DNA of 34,243 nucleotides from Drouetiella hepatica Uher 2000/2452 (GCA_019359505.1 JAHHHD010000050.1:1-34243), one strand, 5' to 3'; shown: positions 7,357-15,353, numbered from the stretch's first letter. Notes: generated by a model from the letters alone, not told the origin. Made by a program: numbers and translations.

Positions 7357-7893
7357 TTGTGTAAAGGATCACGCCCTGCAACAGAACCTCTTCCTGCTGA
7401 TGAAGCGGATCTTCATCAACAGGTTGCTATTTTTGTAGACGGGGCAAACTTATTTTATGCGGCGCTGCATCTCAAGATCGAAATTGATTATGTCAAGCTG
7501 CTGTGCAAGCTCACGCGAGGGCGGCGGCTGCTACGAGCCTATTTCTATACGGGAGTCGATCGCGCAAACGACAAGCAGCAGGGCTTTTTGCTATGGATGC
7601 GGCGAAACGGTTATCGCGTGGTGTCAAAAGAATTGATTCAACATATCGACGGTTCCCAAAAGGCTAACTTGGATATTGAGCTTGTGGTTGACATGATGCA
7701 AATGTCCAACTACTGCAAGACAATGGTGCTGCTGAGCGGCGATGGCGATCTGACCTATGCCGTGAATGCGATCGCCTACAAGGGAGTGCAGGTAGAAGTC
7801 GTGAGCCTTCATTCTATGATCAGCGATTCGTTAATCAGCGTTGCCGATCGATACACTGATTTAGCCGCAATTCAAGAAGATATTCGGATCTAA
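7357..7893 (+). CDS. LabA-like NYN domain protein (DUF88)
   Basis: 178 residues, PIN-like NYN nuclease fold. It starts with VAIFVDGANLFYAALHLK (residues ~23-40), where the Asp of FVDGAN is the first metal ligand. Further acidic residues are in LDIELVVDMM (~106-115) and LSGDGDLTYAV (~125-135), then a C-terminal SLISVADRYTDL. These are the conserved positions of the LabA family, linked in Synechococcus to circadian negative feedback. RNase activity of the family is inferred from the fold. The start is uncertain: the frame opens with TTG at 7357 and there is no in-frame ATG before the core. A 12-bp palindrome lies 15 bp upstream. The gene is monocistronic and converges on the next gene across a hairpin element. 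Confidence 0.85.
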   Translation: MCKGSRPATEPLPADEADLHQQVAIFVDGANLFYAALHLKIEIDYVKLLCKLTRGRRLLRAYFYTGVDRANDKQQGFLLWMRRNGYRVVSKELIQHIDGSQKANLDIELVVDMMQMSNYCKTMVLLSGDGDLTYAVNAIAYKGVQVEVVSLHSMISDSLISVADRYTDLAAIQEDIRI

Positions 7894-7897
7894 GAAG

Positions 7898-8022
7898 CAG
7901 CAGATCGCAAAGTTCTCCTGATTTTCTCTAAAAGCTGGATTTCAAAGGCGTAGAGCGCCTTTGAAATCCAGCTTTTAGGGTTTTGCGGCGCGCGCCACAA
8001 AACCCTAATTTGCGATCTACTG
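7898..8022. repeat. Nested cruciform element with a perfect 23-bp hairpin (family A)
   Basis: Outer arms AGATCGCAAA (7902-7911) and TTTGCGATCT (8009-8018) extend to 14 of 15 matching bases. Inside is a perfect 23-bp stem at 7928-7950/7956-7978 with a 5-nt loop. A second hairpin follows, GGGTTTTG (7978-7985)/CAAAACCC (7998-8005), around a GGCGCGCGCC centre. It lies between two convergent genes and its right arm overlaps the stop codon of the membrane-protein gene. It may act as a bidirectional terminator. Its 23-bp stem recurs, in inverse orientation, at 26370-26420. Confidence 0.8.
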
Positions 8023-9738
8023 AGGTTTATCCAGGATACAGTTTCCCGACAAAACGACCAGGTCATCTTCCTGAACAACAGTGCATTTACGAATGAATTT
8101 TTCGATCGCAAACGTCTTGCCCAGACGCATTCGCTCTGTTGCCAGCGTAATTTCTGGCTTGAACTGCTTCAGCCAATCACCAATTGGAATCTGACCATAT
8201 TCGTCAACTTCTATCGTCGAGAGGTAGCGGCGATCGATCATCCAAAAATCGATGCCATGCTGACGGACAAAATCACGAACCTCTGAGGTTTTAAGGCTGT
8301 ATTGAGCGCGAATCAAGTCTGTAATCCGCTGGCGAATCGGACGGTAGTAGCCCTGCTGGTAGGGCAACGCATATTCTCTGCCGACCCAAATCGATCGCTG
8401 AGAGAACGAGGGGATATTATCGATCTCTTTCGCTAGAGAAGCCACTAGAATGTCTTTGGGCTGCTGGGCAAGAAACTCATAGATATCAGGCACCGTCCCC
8501 TTGACATAGGAGGTTTTGGGGAACAAATAGAGCCGGGGGGAGAACAGCACTACTGCCCCCAAAAATAAAACAAAGGCGATCGCCAAGGTTTTTTTGAGAG
8601 GCACGGTCTGATGCTCTGCCCAGCCCAAGACTGCATCAATGATCAGCGTCACGACGATTGCCCCAGCAAACGCAGAGAAAATCTGCACGGTGTACTGCGT
8701 GTAGCGACTCGGCAGATACAGGCGAAACAGCAGCAGGTGCGCCGCAAAAAATATCCCAAAAGAAGCCAGACCTACCTGGGCAAAAATCCCAAGATGACGG
8801 AGCTGAGCCGCTAAAGGAAAGCGCGATCGCCAAACCCACACCAGCGGAGACAGCACAATTCCCACAATAGACAGCGGCATCATCCAGAAGAAAATGCCGC
8901 TACGCTTACCAAAGATCCAAAACATCCAGAAGTCGTCATTGAAAAACGCCGATCGCGCCTTCATCGCAAACTCTGGCATGGTTCGAGCTTCAGCAGCAGA
9001 AATGACTGCGCCGTAAGCAGAGTTTTCCAGCGCATAGGGCAGCAGCACCACAAACGCTACCGCCAAACCTGCGGCACAGAAAAGATAAAGCTGGCGCTCT
9101 TTCTTGAGCCTGCCTCGCCCGTTAAACAAGCGCATCACAAGCGTTCCCGCCATAATCAGCACAAACTGCGGATAGAACAGTCCTTGCAGCAAAATAGCCC
9201 CCAAGCAGGGCAACAGCGAACCTCGGAGCAGATAGTAAATAAACGCTAGGAAGCAGGGATAGAGAAACGATCGCGCTGTTCCCGACGGCAGATCATCCTG
9301 CACCCACAGATTTTGATTCAGCACCAGAGAGCCAATGAACCCCATCAGCGGCACGGGCAAAAGCTGGAGACTGATGCCAAAGGCGTAGACGGTTGTGATC
9401 AGCCCTAGCCCCATCGGCAAGAACTTATTGAAAAGGAGAGGATTGATGCCTAGCGCTGCCGGAATCCGGTAGAAAAAGCGGTATCCAGGGGGCGCGATCG
9501 ACTGAAAGTAGTCGGCAATGGAATCGTTGGGGAACAGGGTTGGATCGAGAAATCGCTGCATCCAGAACACATGCTGCCGCGCGTCATCCTGAACCACATA
9601 GTCGGCTCTAAATCCTTGCTGAAGCCCCAGAACACCAAACAGTACGGCAAAAGTCAGGCTGAGGACAAACCAGAAAATTACCTGCGATCGGGGCGCTTTG
9701 GCAACGGGAGTGGTCAAAAAATGATGCAATGACAACAT
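8017..9738 (-). CDS. Polytopic membrane protein, possibly GT-C glycosyltransferase-like
   Basis: About 573 residues with roughly 10-12 hydrophobic helices across residues ~15-400 and a ~150-residue soluble C-terminal part. Early in the protein, after the first helix, comes YVVQDDARQHVFWMQRFLDP. An acidic DD pair in the first extracytoplasmic loop, followed by membrane helices and a periplasmic tail, is the layout of GT-C lipid-linked glycosyltransferases. No specific family motif is certain. The soluble tail contains KDILVASLAKEIDNIPSFSQRS and GIDFWMIDRRYL, typical of related cyanobacterial hypothetical proteins. I chose ATG at 9738; a GTG at 9750 would add four residues. Divergent from ppk1. 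The membrane topology is sure; the enzymatic role is inference. Confidence 0.75.
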   Translation of the reverse strand: MLSLHHFLTTPVAKAPRSQVIFWFVLSLTFAVLFGVLGLQQGFRADYVVQDDARQHVFWMQRFLDPTLFPNDSIADYFQSIAPPGYRFFYRIPAALGINPLLFNKFLPMGLGLITTVYAFGISLQLLPVPLMGFIGSLVLNQNLWVQDDLPSGTARSFLYPCFLAFIYYLLRGSLLPCLGAILLQGLFYPQFVLIMAGTLVMRLFNGRGRLKKERQLYLFCAAGLAVAFVVLLPYALENSAYGAVISAAEARTMPEFAMKARSAFFNDDFWMFWIFGKRSGIFFWMMPLSIVGIVLSPLVWVWRSRFPLAAQLRHLGIFAQVGLASFGIFFAAHLLLFRLYLPSRYTQYTVQIFSAFAGAIVVTLIIDAVLGWAEHQTVPLKKTLAIAFVLFLGAVVLFSPRLYLFPKTSYVKGTVPDIYEFLAQQPKDILVASLAKEIDNIPSFSQRSIWVGREYALPYQQGYYRPIRQRITDLIRAQYSLKTSEVRDFVRQHGIDFWMIDRRYLSTIEVDEYGQIPIGDWLKQFKPEITLATERMRLGKTFAIEKFIRKCTVVQEDDLVVLSGNCILDKPQ

Positions 9739-9804
9739 GCGGCGGCTCACTGAACATGCAACGCAGGGCTTAAGCAGAATACTATACGCTACGCGCTTAG
9801 ATCC

Positions 9805-9861
9805 AAGGAGTTATTTAAGGAGTTATTTTTTGAGAGCCGCGCGGCTCTCAAAAAATAACTC
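9805..9861. repeat. 12-bp tandem repeat running into a perfect 42-bp palindrome
   Basis: AAGGAGTTATTT occurs twice in tandem (9805-9816, 9817-9828). The second copy is the left edge of a perfect 42-nt palindrome (9820-9861): GAGTTATTTTTT, then GAGAGCCGC, mirrored exactly. Because it lies between divergent genes it is unlikely to be a terminator. It shares the TTATTTTTT outer arm with the palindromes at 18806-18837 and 29450-29493. Confidence 0.8.
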
Positions 9862-10000
9862 GTCCTAACTCAATTAGGTAATGCTATACAAAGCTGTAGG
9901 CTATAGGTAGGATGCGGGCAAGCAGCCCAATGTCTTTAAGAATACTTCTCATGCTCAAACAATTTTGAGAGTATCTACATACCTATCTGTGCCGAACACC

Positions 10001-12145
10001 ATGCCTAAAGTGAAGCAGAATTCCTCTGAAACTCATCTCAGCAATCCGCAATGCTATATAAGCCGTGAGCTAGGCTGGCTAGAGTTCAACCGCCGTGTGC
10101 TGCATGAAGCTCTAGATCCACGCACACCTCTGCTGGAACGTCTCAAATTCACCGCTATTTTTAGCTCCAATTTAGATGAGTTTTTCATGGTGCGGGTAGC
10201 AGTGCTGAAGGAGCAGGTGGAGGCGGAGGTCAGCGTTACCTCACCCGATGGGCGATCGCCCCAGGATCAGCTAGAGGCTATTAGCCAGGTGTTGCGCCCT
10301 ATGGTGGCAGAGCAGCACCAAAACTTCGAGGAGGTCTTGCGCCCTCAGCTTGTCTCCCATGGCGTACATTTGGTTGACTATATCGATGTCAACAAGGATC
10401 AGAAGCAGTTCTTGCAGCGCTATTTTGAGGCACAAATCTTTCCAGTGCTCACGCCTCTGGCACATGATCCGAGCCATCCTTTTCCGCTGATGTCTAATCT
10501 CAGCTTCAATTTGATGGCGCTCGTCAAGCATCCTGAAACAAAGGTAGAGCGTTATGCTCGCGTCAAAGTTCCCAACACTCTCCAGCGCTTCATTACCTTT
10601 CCAGAAGAGCTGCGGCAGTACAAAGGAGAAGCCTGTCTTTGGCTAGGCGTGCCCCTAGAACAGGTGATTGCTCACAATCTGGAAGCCCTGTTTCCCGGCA
10701 TGACCATTCTGGAATACGCTCCTTTCCGAGTCACCCGCGACGCAGACTTAGAGCTAGAGGAAGATGAGGCTGACGATCTGCTAATTGCCATTCAACAGGA
10801 GCTGCGCAAGCGACAGTTTGGCGGCTCGGTGGTGCGGCTAGAGATTCAATCTTCTACCACAACCGCCATGCGGGAAATGCTAATGGAAAAAATGGGGATT
10901 AGCGAAAGCGATGTCTATGACGTCTCTGGGCTGCTTAACCTCAAGGATTTGATGTCTTTTCTGGCAATTCCTTTGCCCCAGCACAAAGACGAGCCCTGGA
11001 CAGCCAGCGTACCGCCCCGCTTGCGTGCCCTCCAAGATGCGACGGAAGAATCGCCTGAGAGCATTTTCTCCATCATTCGGCAGGGCGATATTTTGGTGCA
11101 TCATCCCTACGAATCTTTTAGCGCCTCCGTCGAGAAATTTATTGCGGCAGCAGCGCTTGACCCCAAGGTGCTGGCGATCAAAATGACGCTCTACAGAACT
11201 TCTGGAGACTCGCCGATCGTCAAATCTCTGATCACGGCTGCCGAAAACGCCAAACAAGTTGCCGCCTTGATTGAGCTAAAGGCACGATTCGATGAAGAAA
11301 ACAACATCAACTGGGCGCGTAAGCTGGAGAAAGCGGGTGTGCATGTGGTGTATGGCTTCGTCGAGCTAAAAACCCACACCAAAGTCGTGCTGGTGGTGCG
11401 GCAAGAGGGCGATCGCATTCGTCGATACGTTCACATTGGCACGGGTAACTACAACTCCAAGACTGCCAAGCTTTACACCGATTTAGGTCTGCTCAGCTGT
11501 CGAGAAGATCTGGGTGCCGATTTGACCGATTTGTTCAACTACCTGACGGGCTTCTCACGGCAGCGATCGTACCGTAAGCTCTTGGTGGCTCCCGTCAATC
11601 TGCGCGATCAGATGGTTGCCCTGATTAACCGAGAGGTAGAGCATTGCAGGAACGGTAAATCCGGTCGCATTATCGCCAAAATGAATTCCCTGGTTGATCC
11701 AGACATCATCAAAACTCTGTATGAAGCGTCAAACGCTGGGGTGAAAATTGATGTGATTGTGCGAGGCATCTGCTGTCTGCGTCCGGGAGTCAAAGACATG
11801 AGCGAAAATATCCGGGTGATGAGCATCGTGGGGCGCTATCTAGAGCACTCGCGGATTTTCTACTTCAACAACGATGGCAAAGAGGAAATCTATATCGGCA
11901 GCGCTGACTGGATGACCCGCAACCTCGATCGCCGAGTAGAAGCCGTCACGCCCATAGAAGATCCCGATCTATTGATTGAGCTGAAGGGCATTTTGGACAC
12001 CTTGATGACCGACAATCGTCAGGCGTGGGATATGCAGAGCGATGGCTCCTACATTCAGCGTCGCCCTGCCGAAGGAGAACCTGAACGTAGCGCCCAAAAG
12101 CTGTTGACGGAAAAGGCAACGCGATCGAATAGCCCCACGCTTTAG
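10001..12145 (+). CDS. ppk1: Polyphosphate kinase 1
   Basis: 714 residues, the normal PPK1 length. It reversibly transfers the gamma phosphate of ATP to inorganic polyphosphate. The N-terminal domain starts with YISRELGWLEFNRRVLHEA. The central domain has SNLDEFFMVRVA and HPFPLMSNLS. Two HKD (phospholipase-D-like) motifs are seen: His459 in ELKTHTKVVLV is the expected autophosphorylated histidine, and His616 in YLEHSRIFYF is the second catalytic histidine. The conserved IHIGTGNYN equivalent reads VHIGTGNYNSKTA. ATG 10001 starts directly before the conserved domain; the frame extends upstream to a TTG at 9965 that I consider unlikely. No ppx or pho gene is adjacent. The gene ends before a palindrome cluster at 12199-12240. 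Confidence 0.97.
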   Translation: MPKVKQNSSETHLSNPQCYISRELGWLEFNRRVLHEALDPRTPLLERLKFTAIFSSNLDEFFMVRVAVLKEQVEAEVSVTSPDGRSPQDQLEAISQVLRPMVAEQHQNFEEVLRPQLVSHGVHLVDYIDVNKDQKQFLQRYFEAQIFPVLTPLAHDPSHPFPLMSNLSFNLMALVKHPETKVERYARVKVPNTLQRFITFPEELRQYKGEACLWLGVPLEQVIAHNLEALFPGMTILEYAPFRVTRDADLELEEDEADDLLIAIQQELRKRQFGGSVVRLEIQSSTTTAMREMLMEKMGISESDVYDVSGLLNLKDLMSFLAIPLPQHKDEPWTASVPPRLRALQDATEESPESIFSIIRQGDILVHHPYESFSASVEKFIAAAALDPKVLAIKMTLYRTSGDSPIVKSLITAAENAKQVAALIELKARFDEENNINWARKLEKAGVHVVYGFVELKTHTKVVLVVRQEGDRIRRYVHIGTGNYNSKTAKLYTDLGLLSCREDLGADLTDLFNYLTGFSRQRSYRKLLVAPVNLRDQMVALINREVEHCRNGKSGRIIAKMNSLVDPDIIKTLYEASNAGVKIDVIVRGICCLRPGVKDMSENIRVMSIVGRYLEHSRIFYFNNDGKEEIYIGSADWMTRNLDRRVEAVTPIEDPDLLIELKGILDTLMTDNRQAWDMQSDGSYIQRRPAEGEPERSAQKLLTEKATRSNSPTL

Positions 12146-12198
12146 TGTTCAGATTAGTGTTCAGAGAGTCCTCAAAAAACTATGACCTGAATACCACC

Positions 12199-12240
12199 AG
12201 CGCTTAAGCGCTAGAAAGGGGGCGCAGAGCGCCCCCTTTC
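12199..12240. repeat. 14-bp palindrome plus GC-rich 12-bp hairpin between convergent genes
   Basis: AGCGCTTAAGCGCT (12199-12212) is a perfect palindrome. It is followed by GAAAGGGGGCGC (12214-12225), loop AGA, and GCGCCCCCTTTC (12229-12240), then AAAAAA. Its place between ppk1 and the convergent lectin-like gene suggests a terminator. However, the T-run needed for minus-strand termination is on the wrong side and there is no T-run on the plus strand. Confidence 0.6.
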
Positions 12241-12271
12241 AAAAAATTAGTCGATCTAAAAGCAAATATCC

Positions 12272-12907
12272 TTAGCCGACGATCGACCAGGTAACTCTCA
12301 GAGTGCCTGTGTTGTCGCCATAGTAGCCCAGCTGATCGTTGTTGACGAAATATACCGTTTCACCCGGTTGCAGCGTCACGGTCTGATTTTTGCCGTGAGC
12401 TACAGCTTGGTCGCCCTTGACTGCCACCAGTGCCGCTGGCGGAATGCCCTGAAAACGTGCGCAGCGCACGTCTCCGCCGAAATGGCCATCCGCAGACACC
12501 ATAACGCTATGTCCAGGTGTGCCGCCATAGTTCCACTGCTGATCGTCGCTGGTCACAAAGTTAACGACGATCGCTTGGTCAAAGTTGTTAGTAAAGGTCG
12601 CGTTAGAGTCGTATTCCTGATCGGCATGGACTGCGATCTCGCCGCTTCCCTGAATCGCTGGGGTTTCCAATATAGGCTGAGGTTCCTGCGTGACTTGGAA
12701 AGAGGTGACTGGGCAGGCAATGCTGGCATCAATCTCTTCAACCTTCCGCACTCTGCGAATGAGCAAGATTTCCTCTTCACGACGGACGATCGTACGAACG
12801 GGCGCGATGCAAACAACGTCTATTTGAGGATTACGCGGAAAATCATCAAAACTCAAATCTTCTATCTGAATTGGGGGCTGAATTGGAGTTAAATTACTTT
12901 CATTCAT
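12272..12907 (-). CDS. Protein with C-terminal LecA/PA-IL-like lectin domain
   Basis: 211 residues. The N-terminal ~80 residues are Pro/Ile/Arg-rich without a known domain and carry no signal peptide. From residue ~88 a beta-rich domain resembles the Pseudomonas galactophilic lectin PA-IL. The clearest part is the end, VYFVNNDQLGYYGDNTGTL, matching the PA-IL calcium/sugar loop pattern ND-x-x-G-x-Y-x-x-N-x-G. Here the Thr ligand is replaced by Tyr and the first Asn ligand by Asp. The mid-part FQGIPPAALVAVKGDQAV also fits the family. The assignment rests on motif memory, not an alignment. Sugar specificity is unknown and the substitutions may alter Ca binding. The ATG at 12905-12907 has no clear ribosome-binding site. 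Confidence 0.6.
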   Translation of the reverse strand: MNESNLTPIQPPIQIEDLSFDDFPRNPQIDVVCIAPVRTIVRREEEILLIRRVRKVEEIDASIACPVTSFQVTQEPQPILETPAIQGSGEIAVHADQEYDSNATFTNNFDQAIVVNFVTSDDQQWNYGGTPGHSVMVSADGHFGGDVRCARFQGIPPAALVAVKGDQAVAHGKNQTVTLQPGETVYFVNNDQLGYYGDNTGTLRVTWSIVG

Positions 12908-13060
12908 GATCTACAAAATCTGCGAAAGGAAAAGCTGTACTTAGAGCTATCACGCAATCTCATGACAGTCAATAAGCCATAGGTTTGCGGAATTGAGGGT
13001 GCTACTGTATACCGATCGCTTGTTTTTATCGCGACCTTTTTGAAAGCTCATACCCATGTT

Positions 13061-13183
13061 CTACAGATTCAGCAAACTCAGGTCAATCAAGCCATAGCCC
13101 CACTTCGGGTCAAATGTTCCGGCAGGCTTTCCCGGAATCTGACAGGCATTCCGAAGCAGTTGTTTGACCTGGGCAAAGCCAAT
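13061..13183 (-). pseudogene. Remnant of the C-terminus of a subtilisin-like (S8) peptidase
   Basis: A 40-codon open stretch ends in TAG at 13061-13063 and is closed upstream by stop codons at 13184-13189. It reads ...VKQLLRNACQIPG followed by TFDPKWGYGLIDLSLLNL. The 'P-x-x-GYGLID' ending after a helix is the usual C-terminal end of subtilase catalytic domains. No catalytic triad remains and there is no start codon, so this is a decayed gene tail. The rest of the 12908-13218 gap shows nothing else recognisable. Confidence 0.55.
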
Positions 13184-13218
13184 CTATTATTGCTCCGATG
13201 CCCGTAACGTTAGCGGAT

Positions 13219-13992
13219 CTAATCCATTACCACAGGCACCAAATCCCCTTCCTGTACCCGCAAAACTCGATCAGCGCTCCGGGCAATGTCGGGGTTGTGG
13301 GTCGCCATAATTAGAGTCTTACCTGCACTTCGGGTTAGATTCAGCAAGATCTTCAGAACTTTTTGCCCCGTTTCCTCATCCAGATTGCCCGTTGGCTCAT
13401 CGGCTAACACCAGCTGCGGATCGTGAGCCAGGGCACGAGCGATCGCCACCCGCTGCTGCTGTCCGCCAGAAAGCTTGTCGGGAAAGGTGTAGGCGCGATC
13501 GGCTAGATCCACCTGTGTGAGTAAGCTCAAAGCCGCTTTCTCAGCCGTATGGAAAGAGACTCCAGCTAGCTCTTGGGGCAGCGTCACGTTTTCTAAGACG
13601 GTGAGGGTCGGAATCAGGTTGAAAAACTGAAACACAAAGCCGATCTGGTCGCGCCGCAGCAGAGTACGCGATCGCTCGTCTAGCTCTGTGATCGCCACTC
13701 CGTTGATCCGAATGATTCCTGAAGAAGGTCGATCGATGCCGCTAATCAGGTTGAGCAGCGTACTTTTACCGCTGCCGCTGTTCCCTAGCAGCACCACAAA
13801 CTCTCCAGGCTGAAACGTGAGATCAATTTCTTTAAAAACAGTCCGCCGCACTTCGCCTTCCTGATACAGCTTGCTCAACTGCTCAATTTGGATGAGCGCG
13901 CCCCCTGTTGCAGAATCCAAAGCGGCATCTGTCAACTCAGCCGCTGAGGGCGTTGACGACAGGAGATTCGACCACCAACTCTTTAGAGACAT
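13219..13992 (-). CDS. ABC transporter ATP-binding protein, LolD/MacB type
   Basis: 257 residues from ATG 13992 (the frame extends upstream to a TTG at 14058, adding 22 unlikely residues). Walker A is GNSGSGKST, the Q-loop is in [19 protein letters not shown], the signature is [15 protein letters not shown], Walker B is [12 protein letters not shown], and the H-loop is [20 protein letters not shown] and [13 protein letters not shown] are marks of the LolD/MacB/FtsE group, which pairs with FtsX-fold permeases in mechanotransmission export. The first ~33 residues are an atypical Ser-rich leader. No permease is adjacent. The FtsX permease at 30719-33319 lacks its own ATPase gene and is a candidate partner (inference). 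Confidence 0.93.
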   Translation of the reverse strand: MSLKSWWSNLLSSTPSAAELTDAALDSATGGALIQIEQLSKLYQEGEVRRTVFKEIDLTFQPGEFVVLLGNSGSGKSTLLNLISGIDRPSSGIIRINGVAITELDERSRTLLRRDQIGFVFQFFNLIPTLTVLENVTLPQELAGVSFHTAEKAALSLLTQVDLADRAYTFPDKLSGGQQQRVAIARALAHDPQLVLADEPTGNLDEETGQKVLKILLNLTRSAGKTLIMATHNPDIARSADRVLRVQEGDLVPVVMD

Positions 13993-14147
13993 ACTGCGTT
14001 TTGTAAAGTGAACTCGCCTTCCCCTGATCTTAAACAAACGTGAGTTCAACAGAGGCAAAAAGAGTGAAACAAAAGCTCGTTAAGCTGATGGACAAGATTT
14101 TGCGGCGCTAGCGATCGCGGATTGAGTCGGTCAATGACCTGCGCAAG

Positions 14148-14186
14148 AACTTGTGCTACAAACTTGTGCCACAAACTTATGCCAGA
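14148..14186. repeat. 13-bp tandem repeat, three copies
   Basis: AACTTGTGCTACA (14148-14160), AACTTGTGCCACA (14161-14173) and AACTTATGCCAGA (14174-14186) lie head to tail between the ABC ATPase and hupE. The surrounding 13993-14278 segment holds no gene I can support. A 97-residue minus-strand frame crosses it but looks non-coding. Confidence 0.7.
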
Positions 14187-14278
14187 TTGGACACTCGCGG
14201 CGGCGCAGCAGCTGGAATTTCTTTTGCCAATCGCAATCAGGCTGTAGCGCCGTTCGCGGCTATCATCTAATACCTTGC

Positions 14279-14983
14279 CTACGCTGGAAAAATAGTTTCC
14301 ATCAACAAAGTTGACAGGAACGCCGATCCTGCGCCACAAATCACAAAGCCAGCAAACCGGAGAGGTAAACTAGGCTGCCCATCGGCTTGCTTAAGAATCA
14401 CTCTACCCGCTAGAAACGCAGCGGTTGCCACCACCAGTTGGATTGCCGTAAACCCTGCCAGATAAGCAATCAGGGGTGTCATTTCGGCTCCGAAGATAGC
14501 TTCTCCATAGGCGTAGCCATGAAATAACCCGATAGCAGCAGCCAATCCAGTTAAAACCCAGGTGCTAGGGCGCTCTTTCAGCGCTAAAAAGATGCCAAAC
14601 AGCAGAACAGAGCCTGAAATTACAAACTCAGCTGCTGGTAGAGGAGTCTCCGTTAAATGGAGCCATAGTCCTGCCATTGCTGCCAAAACAAAGGCGATCG
14701 GAATCTTAATCCCTTGACAGCCGATCGCACCCAGCAACCCGACTGCGACAACAAATGCAAAGTGGTCAAGACCGATGACAGGATGAGCCAGCCCTGACAG
14801 GAACCCCTCAGAGAAGTTAGCAGGCACTTTTCCATCCATTGCGTGGTGAGCCAGCGCAGGAGCAGGATTAAATAGAAGGCTTGCAATGGTAAGCAGTGCG
14901 ACAAGCCAAACTTGCCCAAACCTAACTTGCCCGAATAGGTGAGCAAACTTGATGAACTTAAAAGAAGCAAAATGTTGCTCCAT
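14279..14983 (-). CDS. hupE: HupE/UreJ family transporter (predicted cobalt/nickel uptake)
   Basis: 234 residues. A signal peptide (hydrophobic residues ~25-42, cleavage after APALA) leaves a His-led mature N-terminus (HHAMDG), followed by about six to seven membrane helices. Family motifs: HPVIGLDHFAFVVAVGLL, with the metal-binding HPxxGxDH, and GLFHGYAYGEAI. The gene starts at ATG 14983, with GAGG about 7 nt upstream. It lies downstream of a cobalamin riboswitch on the same strand. This is the classical context from which HupE was predicted to import cobalt for B12 synthesis. Substrate choice (Co versus Ni) is inferred from the riboswitch; hydrogenase or urease genes are not nearby. Confidence 0.92.
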   Translation of the reverse strand: MEQHFASFKFIKFAHLFGQVRFGQVWLVALLTIASLLFNPAPALAHHAMDGKVPANFSEGFLSGLAHPVIGLDHFAFVVAVGLLGAIGCQGIKIPIAFVLAAMAGLWLHLTETPLPAAEFVISGSVLLFGIFLALKERPSTWVLTGLAAAIGLFHGYAYGEAIFGAEMTPLIAYLAGFTAIQLVVATAAFLAGRVILKQADGQPSLPLRFAGFVICGAGSAFLSTLLMETIFPA

Positions 14984-15014
14984 CCGTACCTCGCAGATGA
15001 AAAAGAATAGGTTA

Positions 15015-15059
15015 ACGAGCCTCTAAAGGAGACATTGCACGAGCCTCTATAAGGAGACA
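15015..15059 (-). repeat. Imperfect 20/21-bp tandem repeat in the hupE leader
   Basis: ACGAGCCTCTAAAGGAGACA (15015-15034) and, one base longer, ACGAGCCTCTATAAGGAGACA (15039-15059). The two copies lie between the riboswitch aptamer and the hupE start, where the expression platform should be. On the transcript each copy can fold on itself (CTCC...GAGG). Confidence 0.7.
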
Positions 15060-15065
15060 CTGCGC

Positions 15066-15182
15066 GATCGGCGGGCATCCTGACTCAGAGATTAACTCTC
15101 TTCACAGTTGCGGGACAGCGCCGGATTCACACCGGACTTTCCCCGTTACCTCTAGCAGCTGACCCCCACTAGAACCGATGCA
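15066..15182 (-). ncRNA. Cobalamin (AdoCbl) riboswitch
   Basis: Read on the minus strand, the core AAAGTCCGGTGTGAATCCGG, then CGCTGTCCCGCAACTGT, is the conserved J6/3-P3-P6 region of cobalamin aptamers. GAGTCAGGATGCCCGCC (15071-15087) is the closing B12 box (AGYCAGGAGACCKGCC-like). The order and spacing are canonical. It precedes hupE by about 80 nt, which contains a tandem repeat. High B12 should repress hupE. The outer boundaries are approximate. Confidence 0.95.
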
Positions 15183-15320
15183 TCAGAGCATATCACCTTT
15201 AGAGTGGCTTCTAATTCCAAGATGAAAATTGGAGGGCTACTTCAGCAATAATTTGCAGCAGCTCATCGGTGAAGTTGTGCGGCGGCAGATAATTTCTAAC
15301 CCAACACCAAAAACTCTTGA

Positions 15321-15353
15321 CCGTCCGCACCAACGCAGTGTTGGGCTGCGCTG
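15321..15353. repeat. Left copy of the direct repeat flanking the TA-like island
   Basis: CCGTCCGCACCAACG followed by CA and GTGTTGGGC. The right copy at 16618 has AG in place of CA, so 24 of 26 bases match. The unit contains a CCAAC/GTTGG inverted core. The toxin stop codon (15354-15356) abuts the end of this copy. Confidence 0.75.

Noticed and set aside
12214-12240. Classical rho-independent terminator for ppk1
   Set aside because: The hairpin is strong, but on the plus strand it is followed by A residues, not T, so it does not meet the usual definition.
12368-12892. 174-residue plus-strand ORF
   Set aside because: It is the antisense of the lectin-like gene; its residues show no domain and the minus-strand frame has a clear fold motif.
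14046-14339. 97-residue minus-strand ORF downstream of hupE
   Set aside because: It overlaps the 3' end of hupE, runs through a 13-bp tandem repeat, has no recognisable motif and no ribosome-binding site.
15321-15353. Integron attC site
   Set aside because: The GTTGGGC and CCAAC blocks recall attC cores, but the arm order and length do not fit and no tyrosine integrase is in view. I keep it as a direct repeat only.
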